A stretch of 64,000 nucleotides of DNA from Nocardioides jiangxiensis (lineage in GTDB: Bacteria > Actinomycetota > Actinomycetes > Propionibacteriales > Nocardioidaceae): the NCBI RefSeq assembly GCF_030580915.1, contig NZ_JAUQTA010000001.1, positions 310,001-374,000 on the forward strand, in the 5' to 3' direction. The notes beneath the pieces are model-generated. The model was not told the DNA's origin. It worked only from the letters and a program-made list of their open reading frames with translations, and ran no database searches. Below, in pieces: positions 23,434 to 31,228 of the stretch (positions are counted from its first letter, which is position 1; the number at the start of each line of letters is the position of its first letter). The translations under genes were made by a program, and so were the position numbers.

Positions 23434-23478
23434 GGGCCGAGTCTCGGCGGGGCTGTCTCAGGCTCGCGGCAACGCAAC

Positions 23479-23495
23479 GTCAAGTCCAGGTCAAG
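23479..23495. promoter_or_regulatory. OmpR/PhoB-type direct repeat (GTCAAG x2, 11-nt period)
   Basis: GTCAAG at 23479-23484 and again at 23490-23495, 11 nt start to start, the spacing used by OmpR/PhoB-family dimers. It sits between the DUF2231-Rieske operon and the response-regulator gene, so it is a good candidate site for that regulator acting on both. Confidence 0.55.
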
Positions 23496-23534
23496 GAGCA
23501 CCGCACCGGCGGACCACATCGCTAGCGTGACCCC

Positions 23535-24227
23535 GTGGCCCACCTGATGGTCGTCGAGGACGACGAAGCGATCCGGCGCGCGCTCACCCGCGGCCTGACC
23601 GGGCTCGGGCACGTCGTCGCCCCGGTCGCCACGGGTGCGGAGGCGATCGCGGCGATCGCCGCCTCCCCCGTCGACGTCGTCATCCTCGACCTCGGGCTGC
23701 CCGACATGGACGGCACGTCGGTCCTCGGCGTCGTGCGCGCCCTCGGCGAGACACCCGTCATCGTGGCCACGGCCCGCGACCAGGACAGCGACATCGTCCG
23801 CCTGCTCGACGCCGGCGCCGACGACTACCTGGTCAAGCCCTTCTCGGTCGCGCAGATCGACGCGCGGATCCGGGCGGTCCTGCGAAGGACCAGCGCGGGC
23901 GCTGAGGCCGTGCCGGCCCTCGCGGTCGGCGAGCTGCGGCTCGACCCGCGCTCCCGCGAGGCCACCCTGGCGGGGCGGCCCCTGGAGCTCTCCCGGCTCG
24001 AGTTCGACCTGCTCCACCTGCTGATGCAGCGTGCGGGAGAGGTGGTCTCGAAGCCGACGCTGCTGGCCGAGGTCTGGCGCCAGCCGTGGGGCGGTGCGGA
24101 CCGGACCGTCGACGTGCACCTGTCGTGGCTGCGGCGCAAGCTCGGCGAGACCGCGGCGGAGCCGCGCTACCTGGTCAGCGTGCGCGGGGTCGGGGTCAAG
24201 CTCGTGGACCCGGGACAGCCGTCGTGA
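23535..24227 (+). CDS. OmpR/PhoB-family response regulator
   Basis: 230 aa, GTG start. Receiver domain with acidic pair EDDE (residues 8-11), phosphoacceptor Asp in VVILDLGLPDMDG (about 52) and Lys in DYLVKPFS (about 101); winged-helix domain at about 130-225 (LEFDLLHLLMQRAGEVVSK, then TVDVHLSWLRRKLGE). A TAGCGT -10 ends exactly 6 nt before the GTG, so the mRNA is probably leaderless. The last 4 nt overlap the kinase gene. Likely autoregulates and controls the divergent DUF2231-Rieske genes. Confidence 0.93.
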   Translation: MAHLMVVEDDEAIRRALTRGLTGLGHVVAPVATGAEAIAAIAASPVDVVILDLGLPDMDGTSVLGVVRALGETPVIVATARDQDSDIVRLLDAGADDYLVKPFSVAQIDARIRAVLRRTSAGAEAVPALAVGELRLDPRSREATLAGRPLELSRLEFDLLHLLMQRAGEVVSKPTLLAEVWRQPWGGADRTVDVHLSWLRRKLGETAAEPRYLVSVRGVGVKLVDPGQPS

Positions 24228-25552
24228 GGCTCCGCACCCAGATCACCGTGCTCGGCGTCGGCACCGCTCTCCTGGTGACGGTCCTGGCTGCACTTCCGCT
24301 CGCCTTCCTCATCCACGACCACGCCTGGGACGAGGCACAGCAGCGCGCCACGTACGCGGCCCAGAGCACGGCCGACTACATGACGGCGGCCTCCTACGAC
24401 CAGGCACACCTCGCGTCGTACGTCGAGCGGCTCAACCGCCGCGCCGAGACACCCGTCACCGTGCTCGAGCCCGGTGGTCGCTCGGCGGGCGCGCGGCTGG
24501 TCGGCGAGCGCCTCCGGGACGCTCTCCGCACGACCCGTCCCGCGCTCGGGGACGGCGACGAGGACAACCTCGGCACGGTGTCGCGTCCACGCGTGACGTC
24601 GACCGACGGCGCACGGCTGGTCCAGATCTTCTGCCAGACGCGCGACGGCGAGGCCCGCATCGTCGCCGTGCTCGAGGGCACCACCGTCCGGTCGAGGATC
24701 CGCGCCGAGCTGGCCACCATGGTCGGCGTCGCCCTCCTCCTGGTGGCGCTCGCGTGGGTGGCAGCCGAGCTGGTCGGCGCGCGCATCGTCCGCCCGCTGC
24801 GGCGTACGGCGGCGACCGCCAGCGCCCTGAGCTCGGGGGACCTGACCGCACGGGCACCCGAGTCGGGGCCGATCGAGGTGGCCCAGGTCGCCCGCGAGCT
24901 CAACGCGCTCGCGACCCGGATCGGGGAGCTGCTCACCATGGAGCGGGAGAACGCCGCCGACCTCTCGCACCGGCTCCGGACGCCGCTGACCGCCGTGCGG
25001 CTCGCCGTCGAGGCCCTGCCTCCCGGACCCGGCCGCTCCGACCTCGAGCACCACGTGGCCGCCGTCGAGCGCAGCCTGACGCAGACCATCCGCGCCGCCC
25101 GCAGGGGTGACCGCGAGGGCCTGCACCCGTCCTGCGACGCCGCCGCGGTCGCACGGGACCGGGCCTCCTTCTGGCGGCCACTGGTGGAGGACCAGGGCCG
25201 GTCGTGGGAGGTCACGCTCCCGGAGGGCGAGGTCCGGGTCCGGCTCGCGGCCGAGGACCTCGGCGACGCCCTCGACGCCCTCCTCGAGAACGCCGTCGCC
25301 CACACGCCGGAGGGCACCCCGCTGGCCGTGCGGGTGCGGGGCGACGCCTCCGCCGGCGTCGTGGAGGTGCTGGACCAGGGCACCGGCGTGCCCGCGTCCG
25401 CGCTCGTGCGCGGGCGGAGCGACCGCGGGTCCAGTGGCCTGGGCCTCGACATCGCGCGACGCACCGCCGAGGCGTCCGGCGGCGCGCTCGAGCTCGTGAC
25501 GACCCCGCCGTGGCACGGCGTGCGTCTCCTCCTGGGTCACGCGCCCGACTGA
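24224..25552 (+). CDS. Membrane sensor histidine kinase
   Basis: 442 aa from GTG at 24224 (GTGA overlap with the regulator). Two membrane helices (about 7-28 and 166-188) enclose a 135-residue extracytoplasmic sensor with one conspicuous Cys (QIFCQTRDG). A HAMP region follows, then the H-box ADLSHRLRTPLTAVRLAV (about 243-260), N-box LLENAVAHTP and G-boxes DQGTGV and GSSGLGLDIA. Typical EnvZ/PhoR-like kinase. It should signal to the coupled regulator; the signal is unknown but the Rieske/DUF2231 target suggests redox or envelope state. Confidence 0.92.
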   Translation: MRLRTQITVLGVGTALLVTVLAALPLAFLIHDHAWDEAQQRATYAAQSTADYMTAASYDQAHLASYVERLNRRAETPVTVLEPGGRSAGARLVGERLRDALRTTRPALGDGDEDNLGTVSRPRVTSTDGARLVQIFCQTRDGEARIVAVLEGTTVRSRIRAELATMVGVALLLVALAWVAAELVGARIVRPLRRTAATASALSSGDLTARAPESGPIEVAQVARELNALATRIGELLTMERENAADLSHRLRTPLTAVRLAVEALPPGPGRSDLEHHVAAVERSLTQTIRAARRGDREGLHPSCDAAAVARDRASFWRPLVEDQGRSWEVTLPEGEVRVRLAAEDLGDALDALLENAVAHTPEGTPLAVRVRGDASAGVVEVLDQGTGVPASALVRGRSDRGSSGLGLDIARRTAEASGGALELVTTPPWHGVRLLLGHAPD

Positions 25553-25570
25553 GCCCGGCGACCGGCTGGC

Positions 25571-26290
25571 TCAGCGCATGCGGCGACGGATCGCCCACGC
25601 GCCGAGGCCCACGGCCGCGGCCGCGGCGGCGATCGCACCCGGACGGTTCTGCCAGCGGGTGTACTCCTCGGACACCTGCGGCCACGCGCGTCCGATCGCC
25701 GTGGCGGCGTCCTCGGGGGTCGCCTCGAGGTCAGCCACGGAGACCGGCTCGCCGAAGGTCAGGGTCACCTTGCGCGGCAGGGGCCACCTCCGCTTCTCGG
25801 TGCCGGTGATGGTCGCCGGCACCAACGGTGCACCGGCCTCGATCGCGAGGCGGGCCGCGCCGCGCTTCGGGGCGCCGAGGTCGTCACCCCGCACGCGGGT
25901 GCCCTCGGGGAACAGCGCGAGCGCGTCACCACGGGCCAGGATCGCGCGCGCGGTCTCCAGCGCCTCGGCGTCGGACTCGCCCCGGCGCACGGGGAAGTAG
26001 CCGAGGGCGAGGAAGTACTTCGCCCACCGGCCCTCGGCGTACTCCGCCTTGCCCATGAAGTGCACCGGACGCCGCAGGACGAGCGCGACGAAGAACGGGT
26101 CCCAGAAGCTCTTGTGGTTGGGCACGATGACGATCGGGCCCGTCTTCGGGACGTTCTCCTTGCCCCGGACCGTGAAGCCGCACAGCAGCCGGAAGACCAG
26201 TCCCACCACGGTCTTCACCACGAAGTAGAACGGTCCGCTCACGCCCTCTTCGCGTGCGATCCGGTGGGCTTCGGCGTTCGTCATCGACAT
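25571..26290 (-). CDS. 1-acyl-sn-glycerol-3-phosphate acyltransferase (PlsC-like)
   Basis: 239 aa from ATG at 26290 (a second ATG is 6 nt further in). The PlsC acyltransferase block I, NHKSFWDP (HX4D, about residue 58), block III FPEGTRVRGDD (about 128) and PLVPATITG are present. It transfers acyl groups from acyl-CoA/ACP to lysophosphatidate in membrane lipid synthesis, at the inner leaflet. A C-terminal Ala-rich helix with AIRRRMR could be a membrane tail. Convergent with the kinase gene (18-nt gap) and divergent from the DoxX-like gene. Confidence 0.9.
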   Translation of the reverse strand: MSMTNAEAHRIAREEGVSGPFYFVVKTVVGLVFRLLCGFTVRGKENVPKTGPIVIVPNHKSFWDPFFVALVLRRPVHFMGKAEYAEGRWAKYFLALGYFPVRRGESDAEALETARAILARGDALALFPEGTRVRGDDLGAPKRGAARLAIEAGAPLVPATITGTEKRRWPLPRKVTLTFGEPVSVADLEATPEDAATAIGRAWPQVSEEYTRWQNRPGAIAAAAAAVGLGAWAIRRRMR

Positions 26291-26338
26291 GCGCCGATCA
26301 TGGACCACCAGCGGCCCCGCGTCAGGCATGCTGCACAC

Positions 26339-26758
26339 ATGAGTTCGCCGGACGCGTCGACCTCCCTCACGCGCACCCTCGCCCGCCTGCTCCTGGGAGC
26401 GTTCCTCACCTTCGCGGGGATCGGGCACCTGACCTTCCTCCGCACCGAGTTCCGGGCCCAGGTGCCGTCGTGGTTCCCGGTCGACGCCGACCTCGTGGTG
26501 CTCGCCTCCGGAGCCGTCGAGATCGGCCTCGGGTCGGCGTTGCTCCTGTGGGCCCGGCGCCGCGTGGGGGTCGGGTTCGTCGTCGCTGCCTTCTTCGTCG
26601 CGGTCTTCCCGGGCAACATCGCCCAGTACCTGGAACACACGGACGCCTTCGGGCTCGACACCGACGGCAAGCGCCTCGCCCGGCTCTTCGGCCAGCCGGT
26701 GCTCGTGGCCTGGGCGTTGTGGTCGACGGGAGCACTCCGGGACCGCGTCCGCCGCTGA
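26339..26758 (+). CDS. DoxX-like small integral membrane protein
   Basis: 139 aa, four predicted membrane helices. The pattern RLLLGAFLTFAGIGHLTFLRTEF (helix 1), VLASGAVEIGLGSALLLWARR (helix 2), VAAFFVAVFPGNIAQYLE (helix 3) is typical of DoxX/MauE-like proteins; the FAGxGHL and ExxxG features and conserved N (GNIAQY) agree. DoxX-type proteins are linked to quinone or redox homeostasis, but the function of this subgroup is not known. Divergent from the PlsC-like gene with only 48 nt between starts. Confidence 0.8.
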   Translation: MSSPDASTSLTRTLARLLLGAFLTFAGIGHLTFLRTEFRAQVPSWFPVDADLVVLASGAVEIGLGSALLLWARRRVGVGFVVAAFFVAVFPGNIAQYLEHTDAFGLDTDGKRLARLFGQPVLVAWALWSTGALRDRVRR

Positions 26759-26820
26759 GGAGCGACCAACGTCACGCTTCTGAGTACTGCCGCGTACACA
26801 GAAACGGAACTACATTTCGA

Positions 26821-26833
26821 GGACGCCGTGTCC
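26821..26833. promoter_or_regulatory. Regulon palindrome S1 upstream of fadD-like gene
   Basis: GGACGCCGTGTCC, one mismatch from the GGACA-N3-TGTCC consensus shared by five sites in 26.8-33.4 kb. It lies 53 nt before the FadD start, just after a TACATT that could be a -10. Likely bound by the TetR at 32667-33362. Confidence 0.62.
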
Positions 26834-26886
26834 AGCGTTTCCTCGCCCGACACGCGTTCACCCCCACCGCGTCCCGAAGGATCCAG

Positions 26887-28485
26887 ATGCTGCTGCACCG
26901 CGCCCTGCTCGAAGGTCGTTCCCTCGCCGCCATGGCCCGCGCCGGAGTCCTTCCGCTGACGCGCCCGGACCACACCGTCCGGATGGCCCTCGCGATGAAG
27001 GCCTACGGCCCGATGGGTGGAGCGGTCGCCGCCGCAGCCGGTCGCCACGGCTCCCAGCCGGCGATCGCCGACGAGCGCGGCACGATCACCTACGCCGACC
27101 TCGACGCCACCATCAACCAGCTGAGCAACGTCCTGCGCGCGGAGTACCAGCCGGGCCAGACGGTCGGCATCCTCATGCGCAACCACCGCAACCCCCTGGT
27201 CGTCGCCTGGGCCGCCTCCCGCGCCGGCCTGAACACCGTGTGGCTCAACACCGGCTTCTCGCCTCGCCAGGCCACCGAGGTCGCCGAGCGCGAAGGCGTC
27301 GACGTCCTCTTCGTCGACGCCGACCTGGTGCACCTCGCCGAGGACCTCACCATCCCGGTGGTCACGACCGACATCACGGCTGCGACCGACGACCTCGACG
27401 CCTACCTGGCGACCGGCTCCACGACTCCCCCGCCGAGCCCCGCGCGCCCGGGCCGCCTGATCCTGCTCACCTCCGGCACCACGGGTACGCCGAAGGGGGC
27501 GCCGCGCACCGAGCCCAAGGGCTACACGCTGCCGGGCGCCATGCTCGACCGCCTCCCGATGCGCACGCGCGGCGCCACCGTCATCGGTCCGCCGCTCTTC
27601 CACGGCACCGGCCTGATCATGACGATGATGACCATCGCGCTCGGCTCGACGGTCGTCCTGCGCCGTTCCTTCGACCCCGAGACGTTCCTCGCCGACATCG
27701 CCGAGCACAAGGCGACCGCGATCTGCGTCGTCCCGGTGCTGCTCCAGCGCGTGCTGGCGCTGCCGACGGAGGTCACCGCGACGTACGACACCTCCTCGCT
27801 GCGTGCGGCGTTCTGCTCCGGCTCGGCGCTGCCGGCCGCGGTCTCGGCCGAGTTCCAGGACCGTTTCGGCGACGTCATCTACAACCTCTACGGCTCGACC
27901 GAGGTCTCGCTCGCCACGATGGCGAACCCCGATGTCGTCCGGTCCCACCCGACCTCGGTCGGCACCCCCATGCTGGGCTCGCGCGTCGTCCTCATCGGCG
28001 ACGACGGCAAGCCGGTCGCCCAGGGCGAGCGGGGACGTGTCTTCGTCGGCACGGTGACGCCGTTCGAGGGCTACACCGGCGGCGGCCACAAGGAGATCAT
28101 CGACGGCATGCTGGCCACCGGCGACGTCGGCCACTTCGACGAGGCCGGCCTCCTCTACATCGACGGCCGCGACGACGACATGATCGTCTCCGGCGGCGAG
28201 AACGTCTTCCCGGCCGAGGTCGAGGAGCTGCTGATCACGCACGACGCGGTCCGCGAGGTCGCGGTGGTCGGCGTGGAGGACCCCGGCTTCGGCATGCGCC
28301 TGCGGGCCTTCATCGCCTGCCAGGACGGCAAGGCCCTCACCGAGGCCGAGGTCCGCGACCTGGTCCGCGACAACCTGGCCCGCTACAAGGTGCCGCGCGA
28401 CGTCATCTTCGTCGACGAGCTCCCCCGCAACCCCACGGGCAAGGTGCTCAAGCGCCAGCTCGTGGAATGGGACGCCGACCAGTGA
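26887..28485 (+). CDS. Long-chain acyl-CoA synthetase (FadD-like)
   Basis: 532 aa from ATG at 26887 (GAAGGA, 6 nt upstream). ANL-superfamily signatures are complete: P-loop LILLTSGTTGTPKG (about 194-207), YGSTEVS (about 337-343), TGDVGHFDEAGLLYIDGRDDD (A8 hinge, split here as TGDVGHFDEAG and GRDDDMIVSGGEN) and the catalytic Lys in NPTGKVLKR. It activates a carboxylic acid, probably a fatty or terpenoid/steroid side-chain acid, to acyl-CoA. The next gene overlaps by 4 nt. The palindrome S1 in its promoter puts it in the putative TetR regulon. Confidence 0.92.
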   Translation: MLLHRALLEGRSLAAMARAGVLPLTRPDHTVRMALAMKAYGPMGGAVAAAAGRHGSQPAIADERGTITYADLDATINQLSNVLRAEYQPGQTVGILMRNHRNPLVVAWAASRAGLNTVWLNTGFSPRQATEVAEREGVDVLFVDADLVHLAEDLTIPVVTTDITAATDDLDAYLATGSTTPPPSPARPGRLILLTSGTTGTPKGAPRTEPKGYTLPGAMLDRLPMRTRGATVIGPPLFHGTGLIMTMMTIALGSTVVLRRSFDPETFLADIAEHKATAICVVPVLLQRVLALPTEVTATYDTSSLRAAFCSGSALPAAVSAEFQDRFGDVIYNLYGSTEVSLATMANPDVVRSHPTSVGTPMLGSRVVLIGDDGKPVAQGERGRVFVGTVTPFEGYTGGGHKEIIDGMLATGDVGHFDEAGLLYIDGRDDDMIVSGGENVFPAEVEELLITHDAVREVAVVGVEDPGFGMRLRAFIACQDGKALTEAEVRDLVRDNLARYKVPRDVIFVDELPRNPTGKVLKRQLVEWDADQ

Positions 28486-29561
28486 CCGACTCTCCCCTGC
28501 ACGTCGCCACCCGGATGGCCCGCACCGCCTGGGACATCTCGTGGTTCGGCAACGGGCTCGAGGACCCCTCACGGACCCCGACCGAGCTGCTGTACGACGA
28601 GCCCCACGCGCGCGTCGAGCGGGTCGCCCCCGAGGCAGCGGTCTCCGGCAACCCCGTGCTGCTGGTGACCCCGCTCGCGGTCCCCGTCACCTGCTGGGAC
28701 CTGCGCGAGGGCCAGAGCCTGGCCGCCCACCTCACCGGCACCGACGGCAGCGGCAACGCTGGCCGGCCGACGTACACGATCGACTACGGCGCCATCCGCT
28801 TCGGCGACCGCGCGATGGGCTTCGAGGACTGGGTCGACGGGATCCTGCCGACGGCGATCCGCCGCATCTCCGCGGCCCACGGTGGCGCGAAGGTGCACCT
28901 GGTCGGCTGGTCCCACGGCGGCACGATGTCGCTGATGACCGCCGCCTGGCAGCCCGACCTGCCGATCGCCTCGATCAGCGCCTTCGGGACGCCGACGGAC
29001 TACCGCAAGAACCCGGCGTACGCCGGCGTGCAGTGGGTCTACGACCGCGTCGGCGCCCTCCCCCTGGTCGCCCCGACCGCGCTCATCGGCGGTACGACCG
29101 CGCCGTTCACGCGCCTGGGCTACCGCTGGATGGCACCGGTCCGCGAGATCACCAAGCCGTGGACCCTGCTGCGCAACCTCCACCAGCCCGAGGTCCTCGC
29201 ACGGATCAACGCGGTCGACCAGTTCGTCGACGCGATGCCGGGCTACCCGGGCCGCTTCTACCACCAGTCGCTGGTCCGGCTGGTCTGCGAGAACGACATG
29301 GCGAAGCGCCGCGTGCACCTCCGCGACGACCTCGTCATCGACATGGACCGGCTGGTCGCGCCCCTGCTGCTGATCGGCAGCACGACCGACGTCCTGGCCA
29401 ACGCAGCCTCGGTCGGCGCCGGCGTGGAGGCCTACCGCAACGCCGATGTCCGGTTCGTGAAGGTGAAGGGGCTCAGCCACCTCGGGCTGATCGCCTCGCC
29501 GCGCGCTGCCACGGCCACCTGGCCGGAGGTCGACACCCACCTCGCGGCCCACGACGGCTGA
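28482..29561 (+). CDS. Alpha/beta hydrolase, PhaC-like fold
   Basis: 359 aa, GTG overlapping the fadD stop. The N-terminal segment (LLYDEPHARVERV, NPVLLVTPLAVPVTCWDL) and the overall length resemble PHA-synthase-type hydrolases. The nucleophile elbow reads GWSHGGT (about 146-152): PHA synthases have Cys at this place, so with Ser this is more likely a hydrolase/thioesterase. A probable catalytic His is near the end (KGLSHLGLIA) and an Asp in GSTTDVLAN. Coupled to the acyl-CoA synthetase, it may act on esters or acyl thioesters of the same substrate. Confidence 0.82.
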   Translation: MTDSPLHVATRMARTAWDISWFGNGLEDPSRTPTELLYDEPHARVERVAPEAAVSGNPVLLVTPLAVPVTCWDLREGQSLAAHLTGTDGSGNAGRPTYTIDYGAIRFGDRAMGFEDWVDGILPTAIRRISAAHGGAKVHLVGWSHGGTMSLMTAAWQPDLPIASISAFGTPTDYRKNPAYAGVQWVYDRVGALPLVAPTALIGGTTAPFTRLGYRWMAPVREITKPWTLLRNLHQPEVLARINAVDQFVDAMPGYPGRFYHQSLVRLVCENDMAKRRVHLRDDLVIDMDRLVAPLLLIGSTTDVLANAASVGAGVEAYRNADVRFVKVKGLSHLGLIASPRAATATWPEVDTHLAAHDG

Positions 29562-29601
29562 ACCCGGTGTGACCGGCGCGACACCCCGCGCCGCTTACAT
29601 C

Positions 29602-29614
29602 GGACAGCGTGTCT
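29602..29614. promoter_or_regulatory. Regulon palindrome S2 in the monooxygenase promoter
   Basis: GGACAGCGTGTCT, one mismatch from consensus. It lies between a CTTACA -35-like hexamer (29594-29599) and a TAACGT -10 (29618-29623) that ends 6 nt before the ATG. Binding there would block RNA polymerase directly. Confidence 0.7.
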
Positions 29615-29629
29615 CACTAACGTGCGGGC

Positions 29630-31117
29630 ATGACCCGTTCCACGCTCGAGCACCATGACGTCGTCATCGTCGGCGCCGGTTTCTCCGGCCTCGGCGTCGC
29701 GATCGCGCTGAAGCGGGCCGGCTTCGATGACGTGCTCCTCGTCGACGACGCCGACGGGGCCGGCGGCGTGTGGCACTGGAACACCTATCCCGGCGTCGCC
29801 GTCGACATCCCGTCCTTCAGCTACCAGTTCTCCTACGCCCAGCGCGCGGACTGGAGCCGCAGCTACGCCAAGGGCGCCGAGCTCAAGCAGTACGCCGAGC
29901 ACCTCGTCGACCGCTTCGACCTCGCCAAGCAGATCCGGTTCGAGACGCGCGTGACGTCGGCGACCTACGACGAGGACACCTGCGCCTGGGAGGTCGCGAC
30001 CTCGACCGGCGACCTCACCGCGACGCACGTCGTCCACGCGGGCGGGCCGCTGAGCCAGCCGAAGTACCCCGACATCGAGGGCCTCGACACCTTCGCCGGC
30101 CAGGTCATGCACACCGCCCGCTGGGACCACGACGTCCAGCTGGCGGGCAGGCGCGTGGCGATCATCGGCACGGGCGCCTCCGCCGTGCAGATCATCCCGT
30201 CGATCGCCCCCGACGTGGAGCACCTGACGGTCTTCCAGCGCACCCCGATCTGGTGCCTGCCCAAGGCCGACTTCCCGCTGGTCGCGCCGCTCCGGGCAGG
30301 GCTCGGCCTCCTGCCGGGCGCCAAGCGCGTCGCCCGGCTCACCAGCGACCTCTACGTCGAGGCGACGTTCCCGTTCCTCGCGCACTACGGCGGTGCCCTG
30401 CAGGCCGGCAAGGTGCTCGAGCCACTGGCGCTGAGCTACCTGAAGACGCAGGTCGACGACCCGGAGACCCGCGACAAGCTCACGCCCCGCTACGGGCTGG
30501 GCTGCAAGCGCCCGAGCTTCCACAACAGCTACCTGTCGACGTTCAACCGCGCCAACGTGGCGCTGGAGACCGGGGGCATCGCCCGGATCACGCCCACCGG
30601 CGTCGTCACCACCGACGGCGTCGAGCACCCCGTCGACGTCCTGCTGCTGGCCACCGGGTTCAAGGTCACCGAGAAGGACGCCCTCCCCGGCTACGACGTC
30701 GCAGGCCGCAACGGTCTCGTGATCGCCGACTGGTGGGAGACCGACCGCCTGCAGGCCTACCAGGGCGTCTCGGCACCCGGCTTCCCCAACTTCTTCACGA
30801 CGTTCGGGCCCTACGGCTACAACGGGTCGTCGTACTTCCAGCTGGTCGAGGCCACTGCGAGCCACATCGTGCGGGTCCTCACGGAGGCCCGTCGGCGCGG
30901 TGCAGCGGAGGTCGAGGTGACCCCGCGCGCCCACGAGCGCTACATGGACTCGGTACGCCGGCGCCGCGGACCGCAGGTCTTCTGGCAGCCCTCGTGTGCC
31001 CAGGCGAACAGCTACTACTTCACCAAGGACGGCGACGTGCCGCTGCGCCCGGCGCTCACCCCCGAGGTGCGCTGGCGCAACGCCCACTTCCCGCTCGACG
31101 ACTACGCCTACGCCTGA
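29630..31117 (+). CDS. Baeyer-Villiger-type flavin monooxygenase
   Basis: 495 aa. FAD motif VGAGFSG (residues 14-20), the Baeyer-Villiger fingerprint F-x-G-x3-HT-x2-W (FAGQVMHTARW, 155-165), and a second Rossmann motif for NADPH (IIGTGASAVQIIP, about 178-190) are all intact. Such enzymes insert oxygen next to a ketone to make esters or lactones, or oxidise S/N atoms (EthA-like). It has its own promoter with the S2 palindrome, appears leaderless (TAACGT, 6 nt, ATG), and ends at a strong bidirectional terminator. In this regulon it may open a cyclic ketone before beta-oxidation. Confidence 0.93.
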   Translation: MTRSTLEHHDVVIVGAGFSGLGVAIALKRAGFDDVLLVDDADGAGGVWHWNTYPGVAVDIPSFSYQFSYAQRADWSRSYAKGAELKQYAEHLVDRFDLAKQIRFETRVTSATYDEDTCAWEVATSTGDLTATHVVHAGGPLSQPKYPDIEGLDTFAGQVMHTARWDHDVQLAGRRVAIIGTGASAVQIIPSIAPDVEHLTVFQRTPIWCLPKADFPLVAPLRAGLGLLPGAKRVARLTSDLYVEATFPFLAHYGGALQAGKVLEPLALSYLKTQVDDPETRDKLTPRYGLGCKRPSFHNSYLSTFNRANVALETGGIARITPTGVVTTDGVEHPVDVLLLATGFKVTEKDALPGYDVAGRNGLVIADWWETDRLQAYQGVSAPGFPNFFTTFGPYGYNGSSYFQLVEATASHIVRVLTEARRRGAAEVEVTPRAHERYMDSVRRRRGPQVFWQPSCAQANSYYFTKDGDVPLRPALTPEVRWRNAHFPLDDYAYA

Positions 31118-31167
31118 CGTACGCCGCAGCGGTGCCGGCCCGTCGGCCAGCGACCAGCTGCCACGCG

Positions 31168-31212
31168 AGGAGCCCCCGACGCGCCGTCCTGCCCGGCGTG
31201 TCGGGGGCTCCT
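31168..31212. terminator. Bidirectional terminator between monooxygenase and acyl-CoA dehydrogenase
   Basis: Perfect 13-bp outer stem (AGGAGCCCCCGAC / GTCGGGGGCTCCT) continuing inward with CGCCG/CGGCG after one mismatch. It lies between two convergent genes and can end transcription from both sides. Confidence 0.88.
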
Positions 31213-31228
31213 GTCATCGCAGGTGGCC

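Noticed and set aside
28482..29561. PHA synthase
   Set aside because: The nucleophile elbow has Ser (GWSHGG), not the Cys of PhaC, and no other PHA genes are near.
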